The position numbers were made by a program, and so were the translations under genes. A DNA stretch of 9,330 nt from Desulfobacteraceae bacterium (GTDB lineage Bacteria > Desulfobacterota > DSM-4660 > Desulfatiglandales > Desulfatiglandaceae). The stretch lies in the NCBI GenBank assembly GCA_011042035.1, contig DQZA01000078.1, forward strand, positions 1 through 9,330, written 5' to 3'. Below, piece by piece: positions 1-6,815 of the stretch. Position 1 is the stretch's first letter. Each line of letters begins with the position of its first letter. Below the pieces are notes generated by a model. That model ran no database searches. It had not been told where the DNA came from and saw nothing but the letters and a program-made list of their open reading frames with translations.

Positions 1-543
1 AAGTGCAAATCTTTTCTTGATCCAACTGGCAACTGCATTGGCCCACAAGTACTTGAGTTCCCTTGGAACTCCTGGCAGGCAGATAACGGGTTTACCCCGA
101 ATCTTGTTTACAAATGCCGGTGCAGTACCCACAGGATTTTCTATGGCCTCCGCCCCTTCTGGTATGTAGGCCTGTTTTCTATTTGACTCAGGCATGCGGT
201 AACCATAGCGCTTAAACACGGCATCGATTTGATCCATCAGTTCCTGTTTGAAGACCAGTGGCACACCAGAAACTGTGGCCACCACCTCCCTGGTAAGATC
301 GTCCTCGGTAGGCCCCAGCCCTCCCGTAGTGATAACAAGATCAGAGCGACCGAGGGCGCTGTTAAGGGCCATTGTCATATCCTCAGAGGAATCCCCAACA
401 GAGGTTCTAAACCGGACATCTACTCCTATCCTTGCCAGCTCTGCTGCTAGGAAAGTACTATTTGTGTCCTGGATTTGCCCTAGTAGTAGCTCGCTGCCGA
501 TTGTAATGATTTCGCATACTGGAAGTGAAATGGGTGTGGTCAA
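1..543 (-). CDS. cinA: CinA-like protein, MoCF-domain part (3' end outside window)
   Basis: This is the N-terminal 181 codons of a CinA family protein; the gene runs off the window at base 1. The visible part is the MoaB/MogA-like MoCF domain. It shows ITIGSELLLGQIQDTN at residues 12-27, then VGDSSEDM, then TTGGLGPTEDDLTREVV, then the CinA-typical LPGVPRELKYL near residue 165. CinA proteins often carry a C-terminal nicotinamide-nucleotide (NMN) amidohydrolase domain, which would lie beyond the edge. No ATG fits. The only sensible in-frame start is TTG at 543-541, which overlaps the TGA stop of the SH3 gene as TTGA, so translation is probably coupled. A GGAG lies 12 bases upstream, which is rather far. 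The usual CinA N-terminus is a little shorter before the IG-ELL motif, so the exact start is less sure than the identity. Confidence 0.93.
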   Translation of the reverse strand, partial: MTTPISLPVCEIITIGSELLLGQIQDTNSTFLAAELARIGVDVRFRTSVGDSSEDMTMALNSALGRSDLVITTGGLGPTEDDLTREVVATVSGVPLVFKQELMDQIDAVFKRYGYRMPESNRKQAYIPEGAEAIENPVGTAPAFVNKIRGKPVICLPGVPRELKYLWANAVASWIKKRFAL

Positions 544-1217
544 TAGAGATAACTTCTCCTTTTCCTTTGCTGTCTGCCGATAATTATGCCTATTAGCAGT
601 CCGCAAAGCAGTACCAAGGCACCAAGAGCGAACCACTTTTTCTTCTCCGAATATCTATACTGATTATTCTCTCTCGTTAGCCTGTCGATGGTTGCCTGGC
701 TTTTTTCCAGTTCCCCTTTTATATGTGAGTATTCTTTCTTCAGCTTTAGATACTCAGAGGCGCCTTGGCGAAGACTTTTATACCTCTCCCTTACATCCTT
801 GAGTGCCTTCTTGGTGTCTTCGAGCTCCTTTTTTAGATCTTCGTTTGCCCTTTGGACCTCCGCGAGATTCTTCTGTGCCTCATTAAGTTTGTCTTTCAAC
901 CTCAAGTTTTCGGCCCGGAAAGTCTCCGCCTGCCTTTTCCATGGAAGCCTTTCCACTATGTACCTGGTCAATACCCATCCCTCCGGTGCAGGCTCTCCCT
1001 TTCCAAGAACCTTCACGTTGGACCAATCCCCTTGAGTCTTTATCACCTCAAGACGTTGACCTGAGGGGAGAAGGGCAACTATCTTGTTCCCCGTACTAGG
1101 ACCAGTTCGTAGCGTAATCTTGAAGGAATCAGTCACATACGCAGTGTATGCAAAAGAAGGCTTCAAGAAGATCAAAGGCGACAAAAGTATACCCATAACC
1201 AAGAGTGCCTTTTTCAT
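540..1217 (-). CDS. Signal-peptide SH3-domain protein with coiled coil and C-terminal membrane anchor (YgiM/TIGR04211-like)
   Basis: A 225-residue envelope protein. A signal peptide covers about residues 1-23 (MKKALLVMGILLSPLIF, cleavage near SFA/YTAY). A bacterial SH3-like domain follows at about 24-90, with ITLRTGPSTGNKIVALLPSG and GWVLTRYI. A highly charged coiled coil runs from about 95 to 190, rich in Lys, Glu and Leu. One transmembrane helix lies at about 196-215 (WFALGALVLLCGLLIGIIIG), and the tail is basic (RQQRKRRSYLY). This order matches the 'SH3 and anchor' family that includes E. coli YgiM, whose role is poorly known; the SH3 part is expected outside the cytoplasm. An in-frame GTG at 1238 is possible, but the ATG at 1217 has an AAAGGA about 11 bases upstream and starts the signal peptide directly. 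It lies 42 bases after the PEBP gene and overlaps cinA by 4 bases. Confidence 0.88.
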   Translation of the reverse strand: MKKALLVMGILLSPLIFLKPSFAYTAYVTDSFKITLRTGPSTGNKIVALLPSGQRLEVIKTQGDWSNVKVLGKGEPAPEGWVLTRYIVERLPWKRQAETFRAENLRLKDKLNEAQKNLAEVQRANEDLKKELEDTKKALKDVRERYKSLRQGASEYLKLKKEYSHIKGELEKSQATIDRLTRENNQYRYSEKKKWFALGALVLLCGLLIGIIIGRQQRKRRSYLY

Positions 1218-1259
1218 GGTTCGATTATCCTTTCGCACCGGTTGATTGCCGCAGAGCTA

Positions 1260-1829
1260 TCAACGGCTGTACTTACCCATTAACTCTCCCTTGGCCAAGA
1301 TATGGCCCTCTATCGCATCGAGCAGTTGAGCCTTAGTTGCACCAGCCTTCAGATTGAGCACCGTGTCAAGTGCGTAAATCTTGAAGAAATATCTGTGGGT
1401 TCCTCCCGGGGGACAGGGGCCGCCATATCCATAGTTTCTGAAGTCATTGATCCCATGAACTGCGCCATTTTCGAGATGTGGTTGTGAAGGAACCTTCTCA
1501 GGCAACCCTGTGACGTCAGGCGGAATGTTGAACAAGACCCAATGTACCCAGGTGCCCATAGGGGCATCCGGGTCATCACAAATAAGCGCCAAGGATTTCG
1601 TGCCATCAGGTACCCCATCCCATCTAAGGGGTGGGGAGACATCATCACCATCGCAGGTGTATCTGACGGGTATTTCCCCACCATTTTTAAAGGCAGTACT
1701 TGTGATCTTAATCTCCATACTCTTCCCTCCTTTTGCCAGGATTATTGGAAAAACGGAGAAAAAAGCCAACGCAAATGCTCCCAGGGCAGCCATTTTCACT
1801 GCACTTTGGTTTCTCAGCATTCTGATCAC
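1260..1829 (-). CDS. PEBP family protein (YbhB/YbcL-like), probably exported
   Basis: A phosphatidylethanolamine-binding/Raf-kinase-inhibitor-like protein of 189 residues from the GTG start. The family motifs are clear: YTCDGDDVSPPLRW at about 57-70, DDPDAPMGTWVHWVLFNIP at about 85-103, and YGGPCPPGGTHRYFF at about 135-149. These form the anion-binding pocket in PEBP structures. Bacterial members have no settled biochemical role. Residues 1-33 look like a signal peptide (Arg/Lys n-region, hydrophobic MAALGAFALAFFSVFPIILA, then KGG). The GTG at 1829 has AGGAGG 4 bases upstream; an ATG at 1820 is 13 bases from the same site. A third start, ATG at 1718, has an ideal AAGGAGG site and would give a 152-residue cytoplasmic form of YbhB-like length. 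The gene follows moaC after 66 bases, so it may have its own promoter. Confidence 0.9.
   Translation of the reverse strand: MIRMLRNQSAVKMAALGAFALAFFSVFPIILAKGGKSMEIKITSTAFKNGGEIPVRYTCDGDDVSPPLRWDGVPDGTKSLALICDDPDAPMGTWVHWVLFNIPPDVTGLPEKVPSQPHLENGAVHGINDFRNYGYGGPCPPGGTHRYFFKIYALDTVLNLKAGATKAQLLDAIEGHILAKGELMGKYSR
1726..1732 (-). promoter_or_regulatory. Strong internal Shine-Dalgarno in the PEBP gene
   Basis: On the minus strand this reads AAGGAGG, placed 7 bases before the in-frame ATG at 1718-1716. It lies in the codons for the residues just after the predicted signal peptide (K-G-G). It would suit initiation of a leaderless, cytoplasmic PEBP protein. Whether it is used cannot be told from the sequence. 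Confidence 0.5.
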
Positions 1830-1877
1830 CTGCCCTCCTCTCTCACCCTTTCGTCCTTATTTCTATTGTATCTAAGC

Positions 1878-1906
1878 CTTTTATCTGCAGCTGTTCTATT
1901 TGTCAA
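1878..1906 (-). promoter_or_regulatory. Possible sigma-70 promoter before the PEBP gene
   Basis: On the minus strand there is a perfect -35 TTGACA (1906-1901), a 17-base spacer, and TAAAAG (1883-1878), which matches 4 of 6 bases of the -10 consensus. The -35 box sits in the last codons of moaC (V-D-K-stop). Transcription would start near 1871, about 40 bases before the GTG start at 1829. It could give the PEBP, SH3 and cinA genes transcription independent of the upstream operon. The weak -10 keeps confidence moderate. Confidence 0.4.
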
Positions 1907-2339
1907 CCGCCCCCTTTATTTTCCTAAGCACGCGGATATCCGTTATCCTGGTTTCAGGGTATTGACCTTCCTGGTCCTTTTCTAGGTATTTCACCATGTC
2001 CCATATTGTGTTTAGTGCAATGGTAACCCCCACCAATGCCTCCATCTCGACACCGGTTTGCGCCCTGGCCTTTACATAGCACCTTGCCTCCACCTCGGAT
2101 TGACCCATGTGAAAAGTGAGGTTGACCGTATGAAGCGGTATCTGGTGACAATGGGGAATCAGGATGTGCGTCTGCTTTGCAGCATTCATCCCCGCAACCT
2201 CTGATACCAAGAAGGGATCACCTTTCTTGATATTGCCCTTCTTTATTTCCTCTAGGGTTAAGGGAGAAAGGTGAATCTTGCCCGCAGCTTCAGCCTCCCG
2301 CACGATCACGGGTTTTTCTGAGACATCTACCATACCCAT
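1896..2339 (-). CDS. moaC: MoaC, cyclic pyranopterin monophosphate synthase
   Basis: A cytoplasmic enzyme of molybdenum cofactor synthesis. MoaC turns the 3',8-cyclo-GTP product of MoaA into cyclic pyranopterin monophosphate. At 147 residues it is slightly shorter than E. coli MoaC. It opens with MVDVSEKP, followed by KKGDPFLVSEVAGMNAAKQT (Lys55), LIPHCHQIPL (His65), TGVEMEAL (Glu98, Glu100) and TIWDMVKYLEKD (Asp114, Lys117). These correspond to the known active-site residues. The common LCHPL motif is HCHQI here. The C-terminus reads VLRKIKGAVDK where many members have a K-S-G-G end. The ATG is 1 base after the TAA of the MoaE-like gene, with GGAG 10 bases upstream inside that gene, so translation is coupled. 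No moaA or moaD is visible in the window. Confidence 0.95.
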   Translation of the reverse strand: MGMVDVSEKPVIVREAEAAGKIHLSPLTLEEIKKGNIKKGDPFLVSEVAGMNAAKQTHILIPHCHQIPLHTVNLTFHMGQSEVEARCYVKARAQTGVEMEALVGVTIALNTIWDMVKYLEKDQEGQYPETRITDIRVLRKIKGAVDK

Positions 2340-2340
2340 T

Positions 2341-2706
2341 TTAACTATTCTCCAACCTTATCTCTCTCTTTTTGGTTGCTTCAACCTTGATTCGGTCAAC
2401 TGCCTTTACAAGGGCAGGAAAAACATGCTCCCTCGTGTCGCCCCCCACAGCAACTGCCATAACTTCATCGCCTACCTTCAGTTTGCCAGGGTTGCACGCC
2501 ACTAACACCTCTACAATCCCCGGCAAACGTTTCGTTTCATCCCGTATTCTCTCCACTGCCTCCAGGTCGAACTGCACCTCCATTTCATCCACGCGCGTTC
2601 CATCCAGTGATGTTCCTCGAACCAGTCCCAAGTGAGTGGCTATCATTCCCATTCTTGCCACCTCGGGATGTTGCTTCATCTTTTCCAGTAACTTATTGGC
2701 GAGCAT
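2341..2706 (-). CDS. MoaE-like molybdopterin synthase catalytic subunit homologue
   Basis: A 121-residue protein related to MoaE, which transfers sulfur from MoaD thiocarboxylate to cyclic pyranopterin monophosphate. It shows MGMIATHLGLVRGTSLDG at about 19-36, corresponding to the G-x-x-x-x-x-x-G-x-V-R motif of MoaE. It then has LKVGDEVMAVAVGGDTRE at about 76-93 and DRIKVEATKKRE near the end. Lys107 and Lys112/113 plausibly match the two catalytic lysines of E. coli MoaE. The His of the MoaE A-H-R motif is missing (D-T-R here), and the protein is shorter than typical MoaE. I judge it a divergent MoaE family member of a type I associate with deltaproteobacteria. Location next to moaC supports a molybdopterin role. 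AAGGAG inside the last hemA codons lies 6 bases before the ATG. Confidence 0.75.
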   Translation of the reverse strand: MLANKLLEKMKQHPEVARMGMIATHLGLVRGTSLDGTRVDEMEVQFDLEAVERIRDETKRLPGIVEVLVACNPGKLKVGDEVMAVAVGGDTREHVFPALVKAVDRIKVEATKKREIRLENS

Positions 2707-2709
2707 TTC

Positions 2710-3993
2710 TTACTCCTTTTCCACGTTTTCATCCAAATTAAACAATTTCCGGGTTATGTCCAAGTATGTGGGCAAAGTCGGCCTGTCTGCCTTACCCTTT
2801 AGAAACAATATAGGGTCATTTATGATTTTCTCTGCAATGGAGCGGCTCAATATCTCTACCGCTTCTTTCTGGCGGGGGCTCAGTGAGGCCAGAACTCCAC
2901 TGCTTCTTTCCAATTCACCCCGGATTATCGCTTCTGCCTTTTCCCTTAACGAGACTATGGTAGGAACAACGGCTAAGGTTTTTAGCCACCTGTCAAATTT
3001 TATAACCTCCTCCTCGACTATCCTTTCAGCCTTACCGGCCTCTTTCCGCCGCTGCTCAAGATTGGACTCAGTGATTCCCTTGAGATCATCTATGTCAAAA
3101 AGGAAGACGTTATTGAGCTCATTAACCCGAGGGTCTATGTCCCTGGGCACTGCTATGTCAATGAAAAACAGTGGGCGATTCCGCCTCTTCCTTAGGCACG
3201 CCTTTACCATATCCCTGGTGATTACAACCTCGCTGGATGCTGTGGAACTTAGCACGATATCCACATCCAACAGTTGGTAAGGAATCTCCTGGAGAGACAC
3301 CGCGGTGGCTCCAAACTCCTGCGCCACCTCCACTGCCCGCTCCAGCGTGCGATTCGCTACAGCCATAGACCGAATACCATTTGCCATAAAATGCCTTGCT
3401 GCCAGCTCTGCCATCTCCCCAGCCCCAATAAGCAAGGCCTTTTTCCCCTCAAGTTCATGAAATATCTTCTTGGCAAGCTCCACTGCAGCATAGCTGATGG
3501 AAACAGCAGCCTCGCTAATACCTGTTTCAGTCCGCACCCTCTTGGCCACATGAAACGCCCTGTGCATTAGGCGGTTGATGATCACCCCGGAGGTCTTCTC
3601 CTTGGTTGCCTCGAGGTATGCGGCCTTTATTTGCCCAAGTATCTGAGGCTCTCCCACCACCATGGAATCCAGGCTGGAAGCCACGCGAAACACATGCCGC
3701 ACTGCTTGCAGCCCCTCATGTCGGTAAAGATGATCAGTGAAACTGCGGTCTCCCATGTTTCCCAGGTTGCCCATCAGGTTCACAACAATCTCCCATGCCC
3801 TATCCATATGTTCTGCCACCACCAGGGCTTCAACCCGGTTACAGGTAGACAGGAACATGGCCTCCTTTATCTCCTCGGTATCCCTCATGGTGGCGAGGGC
3901 CTTCTTGGTGGTCATGGGGTCCGAGGCAAGGCATTCCCTCAGTTCTATGGGGGCTGTTTGATGATTCATGCCTATATTTAAAATGATGCTCAT
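2710..3993 (-). CDS. hemA: Glutamyl-tRNA reductase
   Basis: This enzyme reduces glutamyl-tRNA(Glu) to glutamate-1-semialdehyde with NADPH, the first committed step of C5-pathway tetrapyrrole synthesis. It has 427 residues, close to the usual 415-430. It starts MSIILNIGMNHQTAPIELRE. The catalytic cysteine is Cys51 in LSTCNRVEALVV. SLDSMVVGEPQILGQIK spans about 107-123. The NADPH-binding glycine motif GAGEMAELAARHF begins at 190, followed by VANRTLERA, and the C-terminal helical dimerisation region ends at the stop. The reading frame is open further upstream to 4086, but that part overlaps the preceding gene in another frame. The ATG at 3993 overlaps the upstream TGA as ATGA and has GGAAGG just before it. 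HemA is often the controlled step of the pathway, but no regulatory site is visible here. Confidence 0.97.
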   Translation of the reverse strand: MSIILNIGMNHQTAPIELRECLASDPMTTKKALATMRDTEEIKEAMFLSTCNRVEALVVAEHMDRAWEIVVNLMGNLGNMGDRSFTDHLYRHEGLQAVRHVFRVASSLDSMVVGEPQILGQIKAAYLEATKEKTSGVIINRLMHRAFHVAKRVRTETGISEAAVSISYAAVELAKKIFHELEGKKALLIGAGEMAELAARHFMANGIRSMAVANRTLERAVEVAQEFGATAVSLQEIPYQLLDVDIVLSSTASSEVVITRDMVKACLRKRRNRPLFFIDIAVPRDIDPRVNELNNVFLFDIDDLKGITESNLEQRRKEAGKAERIVEEEVIKFDRWLKTLAVVPTIVSLREKAEAIIRGELERSSGVLASLSPRQKEAVEILSRSIAEKIINDPILFLKGKADRPTLPTYLDITRKLFNLDENVEKE

Positions 3994-4829
3994 AGCGCCT
4001 TCCGAAGCCCTAGATTCCCGAAACTGTGGTATCCCCCCATCCACAACCCAGCCCCGATAAAAGTGAATAGCAGAACCGCAAAACAAATGATTGACATAAT
4101 AGCAGCCCGCCTACCCCTCCAGCCAACCGTGAGGCGCTCATGCAGCAGTGCAGCATAAAAAAGCCACGTAATGAGAGACCACACTTCCTTAGGGTCCCAT
4201 TGCCAATAGGTCCCCAAGTTCAATTGAGCGTAAATGGAACCGGTTATCATTCCAATGGTCAATAAGGGAAACCCGTAGATAAGAGAATAGTGGTTAATGG
4301 AATCAAGGGTGGCCAGCGATGGAAGCCTCCGGTATATTGAACCCAATCTCTTAGTTTTTATCTGCCTTTCCTGCACAAGGTAGACAACCGCTGCTATAAA
4401 GGTAATGGCGAAAAGCGCATCGCCTAGGAAAATGGTAATAATATGAACGACAAGCCACGCACTTTTGAAAGCAGGGCCTATCGCGGTTTCAGGCCACCTC
4501 ATGGTGGAAGATACTACCATTAAAAGTGTCGCCACAGGTGCCACAAACGCACCAAGCACCATGAGTCGAAATTTTCTGTAAAATATCAAATAAATAAGCA
4601 CAACGGACCACGAAAAAAAGGAAAATGCCGATTTCAGGTCAAGCACTGGGATTGTCCCAAGCCCATAAGCCCTAATACCTAGGAACAGGGTGTGAAAGGC
4701 AAAAGCAGCTATTAAGAACCACAAGGATATGCGGAATACCCACTTTTCCTGCCTTATAATAAAGACAACAAATCCGCCAGTTGCAATAAGATAGAGTACT
4801 AAGGCCAGATAAAAAAAAGAAGATACCAT
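3990..4829 (-). CDS. CcsA/HemX-like cytochrome c assembly membrane protein
   Basis: A 279-residue protein with about eight predicted transmembrane helices (around 5-25, 33-53, 66-83, 88-108, 123-150, 182-201, 213-230 and 244-265). The cytochrome c assembly signature is present: GTYWQWDPKEVWSLITWLFY at 206-225, the Trp-rich heme-handling motif (Trp209, Trp211, Asp212). Conserved-looking histidines are His46, His129, His230 and the His of GGYHSFG. CcsA proteins present heme for attachment to apocytochrome c. Shorter eight-helix members found directly before hemA are called HemX and are linked to HemA levels in Bacillus. Position immediately before hemA (ATGA overlap) fits that type. No CcsB/ResB partner is in the window. 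The start has a strong AGGAGG 4 bases ahead of the ATG and lies 9 bases after the met8-like gene. Confidence 0.9.
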   Translation of the reverse strand: MVSSFFYLALVLYLIATGGFVVFIIRQEKWVFRISLWFLIAAFAFHTLFLGIRAYGLGTIPVLDLKSAFSFFSWSVVLIYLIFYRKFRLMVLGAFVAPVATLLMVVSSTMRWPETAIGPAFKSAWLVVHIITIFLGDALFAITFIAAVVYLVQERQIKTKRLGSIYRRLPSLATLDSINHYSLIYGFPLLTIGMITGSIYAQLNLGTYWQWDPKEVWSLITWLFYAALLHERLTVGWRGRRAAIMSIICFAVLLFTFIGAGLWMGGYHSFGNLGLRKAL

Positions 4830-4838
4830 TGCCCCTCC

Positions 4839-5510
4839 TCACCCACTGGTAAGTTCGCTCAAATCGAGTTTTTCTCTTATAGCTTTTGGCACGGTTTCCT
4901 CAATTATACTTAACAATCTCTGCTTGTCCCCAGTGGAAATGGCATCAAGAATATCAGAATTCACCAAGGAACTAAATATGGCCCTGTTTTCTTCTTGCGA
5001 AAGCCCCAAGGGCAAAACTGCCTCTCGAACCCTTCCCAGCAGTTCTACTAGAATTCCATACGATTCATCAAAAATATGTTCAAGATCTTTCCTTACCCTC
5101 TTTGCCAGCGCCGGGCTCTTTCCGGAAGTGGAGATGGCAATAACCAGGTCTCCTTGCCTTACAATGGAAGGAACGATGAATGTGCAGTCCTTGGGTTGGT
5201 CAACTGCATTCACAAAGATATTCCTTGCCTTGGCTGCATTACTAACTTGCCTATTGAGCTCAGAATCATTTGTAGCAGCAACCACAAGACAGGCACCGTT
5301 TATGAACTCCTCCTGGAATTCGCTTCCGAGATAAGAAATTTTGCGACTATCAATTAATGCTTTAAGTTTATCAGTTATCTTCTTGCCTGTTATATAAATA
5401 TCAGCTCCGCAGCTTAGTAGCGTCAAGACCTTTCTTTCCGCTACTTCACCTCCGCCCACCACGAGCACCTTGCGCCCCTTAATGTCAACAAATATAGGAT
5501 AGTATCTCAT
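4839..5510 (-). CDS. Met8/CysG-N precorrin-2 dehydrogenase / sirohydrochlorin ferrochelatase
   Basis: A 223-residue homologue of Met8 and of the N-terminal half of CysG. These oxidise precorrin-2 to sirohydrochlorin with NAD and may insert iron to give siroheme. The start MRYYPIFVDIKGRKVLVVGG leads into the NAD-binding GGGEVAERKV at 19-28. AATNDSELNRQV follows at 78-89 and FVNAVDQPKDCTFIVPS from about 99. Asp104 matches the catalytic Asp104 of CysG. STSGKSPALAKRVRKDLE comes next. The remaining C-terminal 75 residues are helical, as in the family. The uroporphyrinogen methyltransferase half of CysG is absent, so it must be encoded elsewhere. In sulfate reducers sirohydrochlorin or siroheme can also feed the alternative heme pathway, which fits linkage to hemA. 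The ATG overlaps the radical SAM stop by one base (TGATG), and no strong ribosome site is seen, suggesting coupled translation. Confidence 0.93.
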   Translation of the reverse strand: MRYYPIFVDIKGRKVLVVGGGEVAERKVLTLLSCGADIYITGKKITDKLKALIDSRKISYLGSEFQEEFINGACLVVAATNDSELNRQVSNAAKARNIFVNAVDQPKDCTFIVPSIVRQGDLVIAISTSGKSPALAKRVRKDLEHIFDESYGILVELLGRVREAVLPLGLSQEENRAIFSSLVNSDILDAISTGDKQRLLSIIEETVPKAIREKLDLSELTSG

Positions 5511-6724
5511 CAGACGTAACGATCCACCATCTCTGTGATGAATTCCTCCACCCCTTCTTTTCCTTTTTGAGATTCAATGTCCCGTATGAGATTTTCGATC
5601 TTCTTGTATGTTACGGGGTCCCGCTGTAAGTCATCTATGGACCGGTAGGTCCCGCCTCTCCTGCCAACCCTGTAGATGAGCCGGTCCTTGTCAGGTAATT
5701 CCTGATACCTCTTGATAACTTTAAGCATATTTTCCTTGTCCTCTGGCAGGGTTCCGGTGACCTCTTCCAGAAGGTTCATAATGTGATCGCTAGTAACCGT
5801 ACTGGTTATGCCCTCTAAATTCTCAATAAAAACCCGTATCTCTTCAGCCAGCATGTCGTCGGTCTGCATCACAAAGGTGCCGTCTGTAAGCTTTTCGTAC
5901 AGAGGAACCCTCCTGGGCACCCTTAGACTCCTCAGTCGGATAAAATGAGGGTTAATTTGGTTCAATACCTTTGCAGTTCCTGTAGCGTGCTCTCGCCACC
6001 ATTTCTGGCCTCCAAGCCCTGGCATGACGTACTCTGACAGCTCCATACCAGCTTCTACCACTTTGCGCCCTGCCTCAATGTGCTGTGCAGCAGTAACACC
6101 CTTTTTCATGAACTTGAGCACTGGGTCATAACCGCTTTCCAGGCCTATGTGAATCCTGTCTAGGCCTGCCTGCCTTATCTTTTTTAGGGAATCCAAGGAT
6201 TTTCTGAAAACGGTCCTGGACCTGGAATAGGTGGTCACTCTGGTTATCTCGGGAAATTTCTCTCTCAGAAACGAAAGAACTTCCACCAAGTCAGAGGTTT
6301 TCATAACAAGGTTGTCGGCATCCTGCAAGAAGCAAGCCCCGGTACCATAGTATAGCCACATGGCGATACTTGCGTACTGCTCACTGTAATAACCCCTGTT
6401 AAGAATGTGGCTTACGACTTGATCGTTGACCTCCCCCTTATAGCCTAGCTGCCATGAAAGCGCCTTGATGTCATCTGCAATATCCCTAGCTGTTTGAATA
6501 TCTCGCTTGATCTCCTCCACGGTTCTTAGCGAAAATTTTCTTTTTTTATATACAGGGCAAAAAAGACACTGGTTCCAAGGGCAGTTTCTGGTAAATCTGA
6601 GTAAAAGACTTGTGGCCTCATTGGGTGGCCTGATGGGCCCCTGCTCGAATGTCATATTGTCGCTAATCATATCTTTAAATTCCTCCAGAATCCTCTTTTC
6701 TTTCTCAAAGAATTTTTTCGCCAT
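5510..6724 (-). CDS. Radical SAM protein of unknown function (COG1032-like)
   Basis: A 404-residue radical SAM enzyme. The cluster-binding cysteines are Cys48, Cys53 and Cys56 in FTRNCPWNQCLFCPVYKKRK, spaced C-x4-C-x2-C rather than the common C-x3-C-x2-C. I recall a similar spacing in COG1032-type proteins (C-P-x-N-x-C-x-F-C). Further family-like segments are GACFLQDADNLVMKTSDLVE, DRIHIGLESGYDPVLKFMKK and ELSEYVMPGLGGQKWW. No B12-binding domain is visible, and the C-terminal 120 residues are charged and helical. The substrate is unknown. It is first in a tight gene run and overlaps the met8-like gene by one base, so a link to tetrapyrrole metabolism is possible but unproven; it does not resemble the AhbC/AhbD heme enzymes. 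The ATG at 6724 has only a poor upstream purine stretch (GCGGAA), so the start is moderately sure. Confidence 0.88.
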   Translation of the reverse strand: MAKKFFEKEKRILEEFKDMISDNMTFEQGPIRPPNEATSLLLRFTRNCPWNQCLFCPVYKKRKFSLRTVEEIKRDIQTARDIADDIKALSWQLGYKGEVNDQVVSHILNRGYYSEQYASIAMWLYYGTGACFLQDADNLVMKTSDLVEVLSFLREKFPEITRVTTYSRSRTVFRKSLDSLKKIRQAGLDRIHIGLESGYDPVLKFMKKGVTAAQHIEAGRKVVEAGMELSEYVMPGLGGQKWWREHATGTAKVLNQINPHFIRLRSLRVPRRVPLYEKLTDGTFVMQTDDMLAEEIRVFIENLEGITSTVTSDHIMNLLEEVTGTLPEDKENMLKVIKRYQELPDKDRLIYRVGRRGGTYRSIDDLQRDPVTYKKIENLIRDIESQKGKEGVEEFITEMVDRYV

Positions 6725-6783
6725 TTTCCGCTAGCCGCTTAGCGCCAATGGCCTATGCACTATTTCTATCTCAAAAACTGTTG

Positions 6784-6810
6784 ATAATATAAATGCTTAT
6801 ATCAAGTCAA
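6784..6810 (-). promoter_or_regulatory. Possible sigma-70 promoter for the radical SAM/heme/Moco operon
   Basis: On the minus strand TTGACT (6810-6805) is followed after 15 bases by TATTAT (6789-6784), in an AT-rich patch. Transcription would begin near 6777 and leave a leader of about 53 bases. The boxes match the consensus well (5 of 6 each), but the spacer is 2 bases shorter than ideal. This is the only intergenic space large enough for an operon promoter between 6724 and 1896. Confidence 0.4.
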
Positions 6811-6815
6811 AATAA

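Noticed and set aside
1218..1238. GTG start at 1238 for the SH3 protein
   Set aside because: It would put R-K-D-N-R-T before the signal peptide and swallow the AAAGGA ribosome site that serves the ATG at 1217.
1542..1985. Plus-strand open frame of 147 codons across the PEBP gene and the moaC end
   Set aside because: It is antisense to two conserved genes, with no recognisable domain and no ribosome site.
2636..3280. Plus-strand open frame of 214 codons opposite hemA
   Set aside because: It is Ser/Leu-rich antisense of a clearly conserved gene and resembles no known protein; it is a shadow of the hemA frame.
3994..4086. N-terminal extension of hemA up to 4086
   Set aside because: The extra 31 residues overlap the CcsA-like gene in another frame and lack the conserved HemA start; the ATG at 3993 with the ATGA overlap and M-S-I-I-L-N-I-G fits the family.
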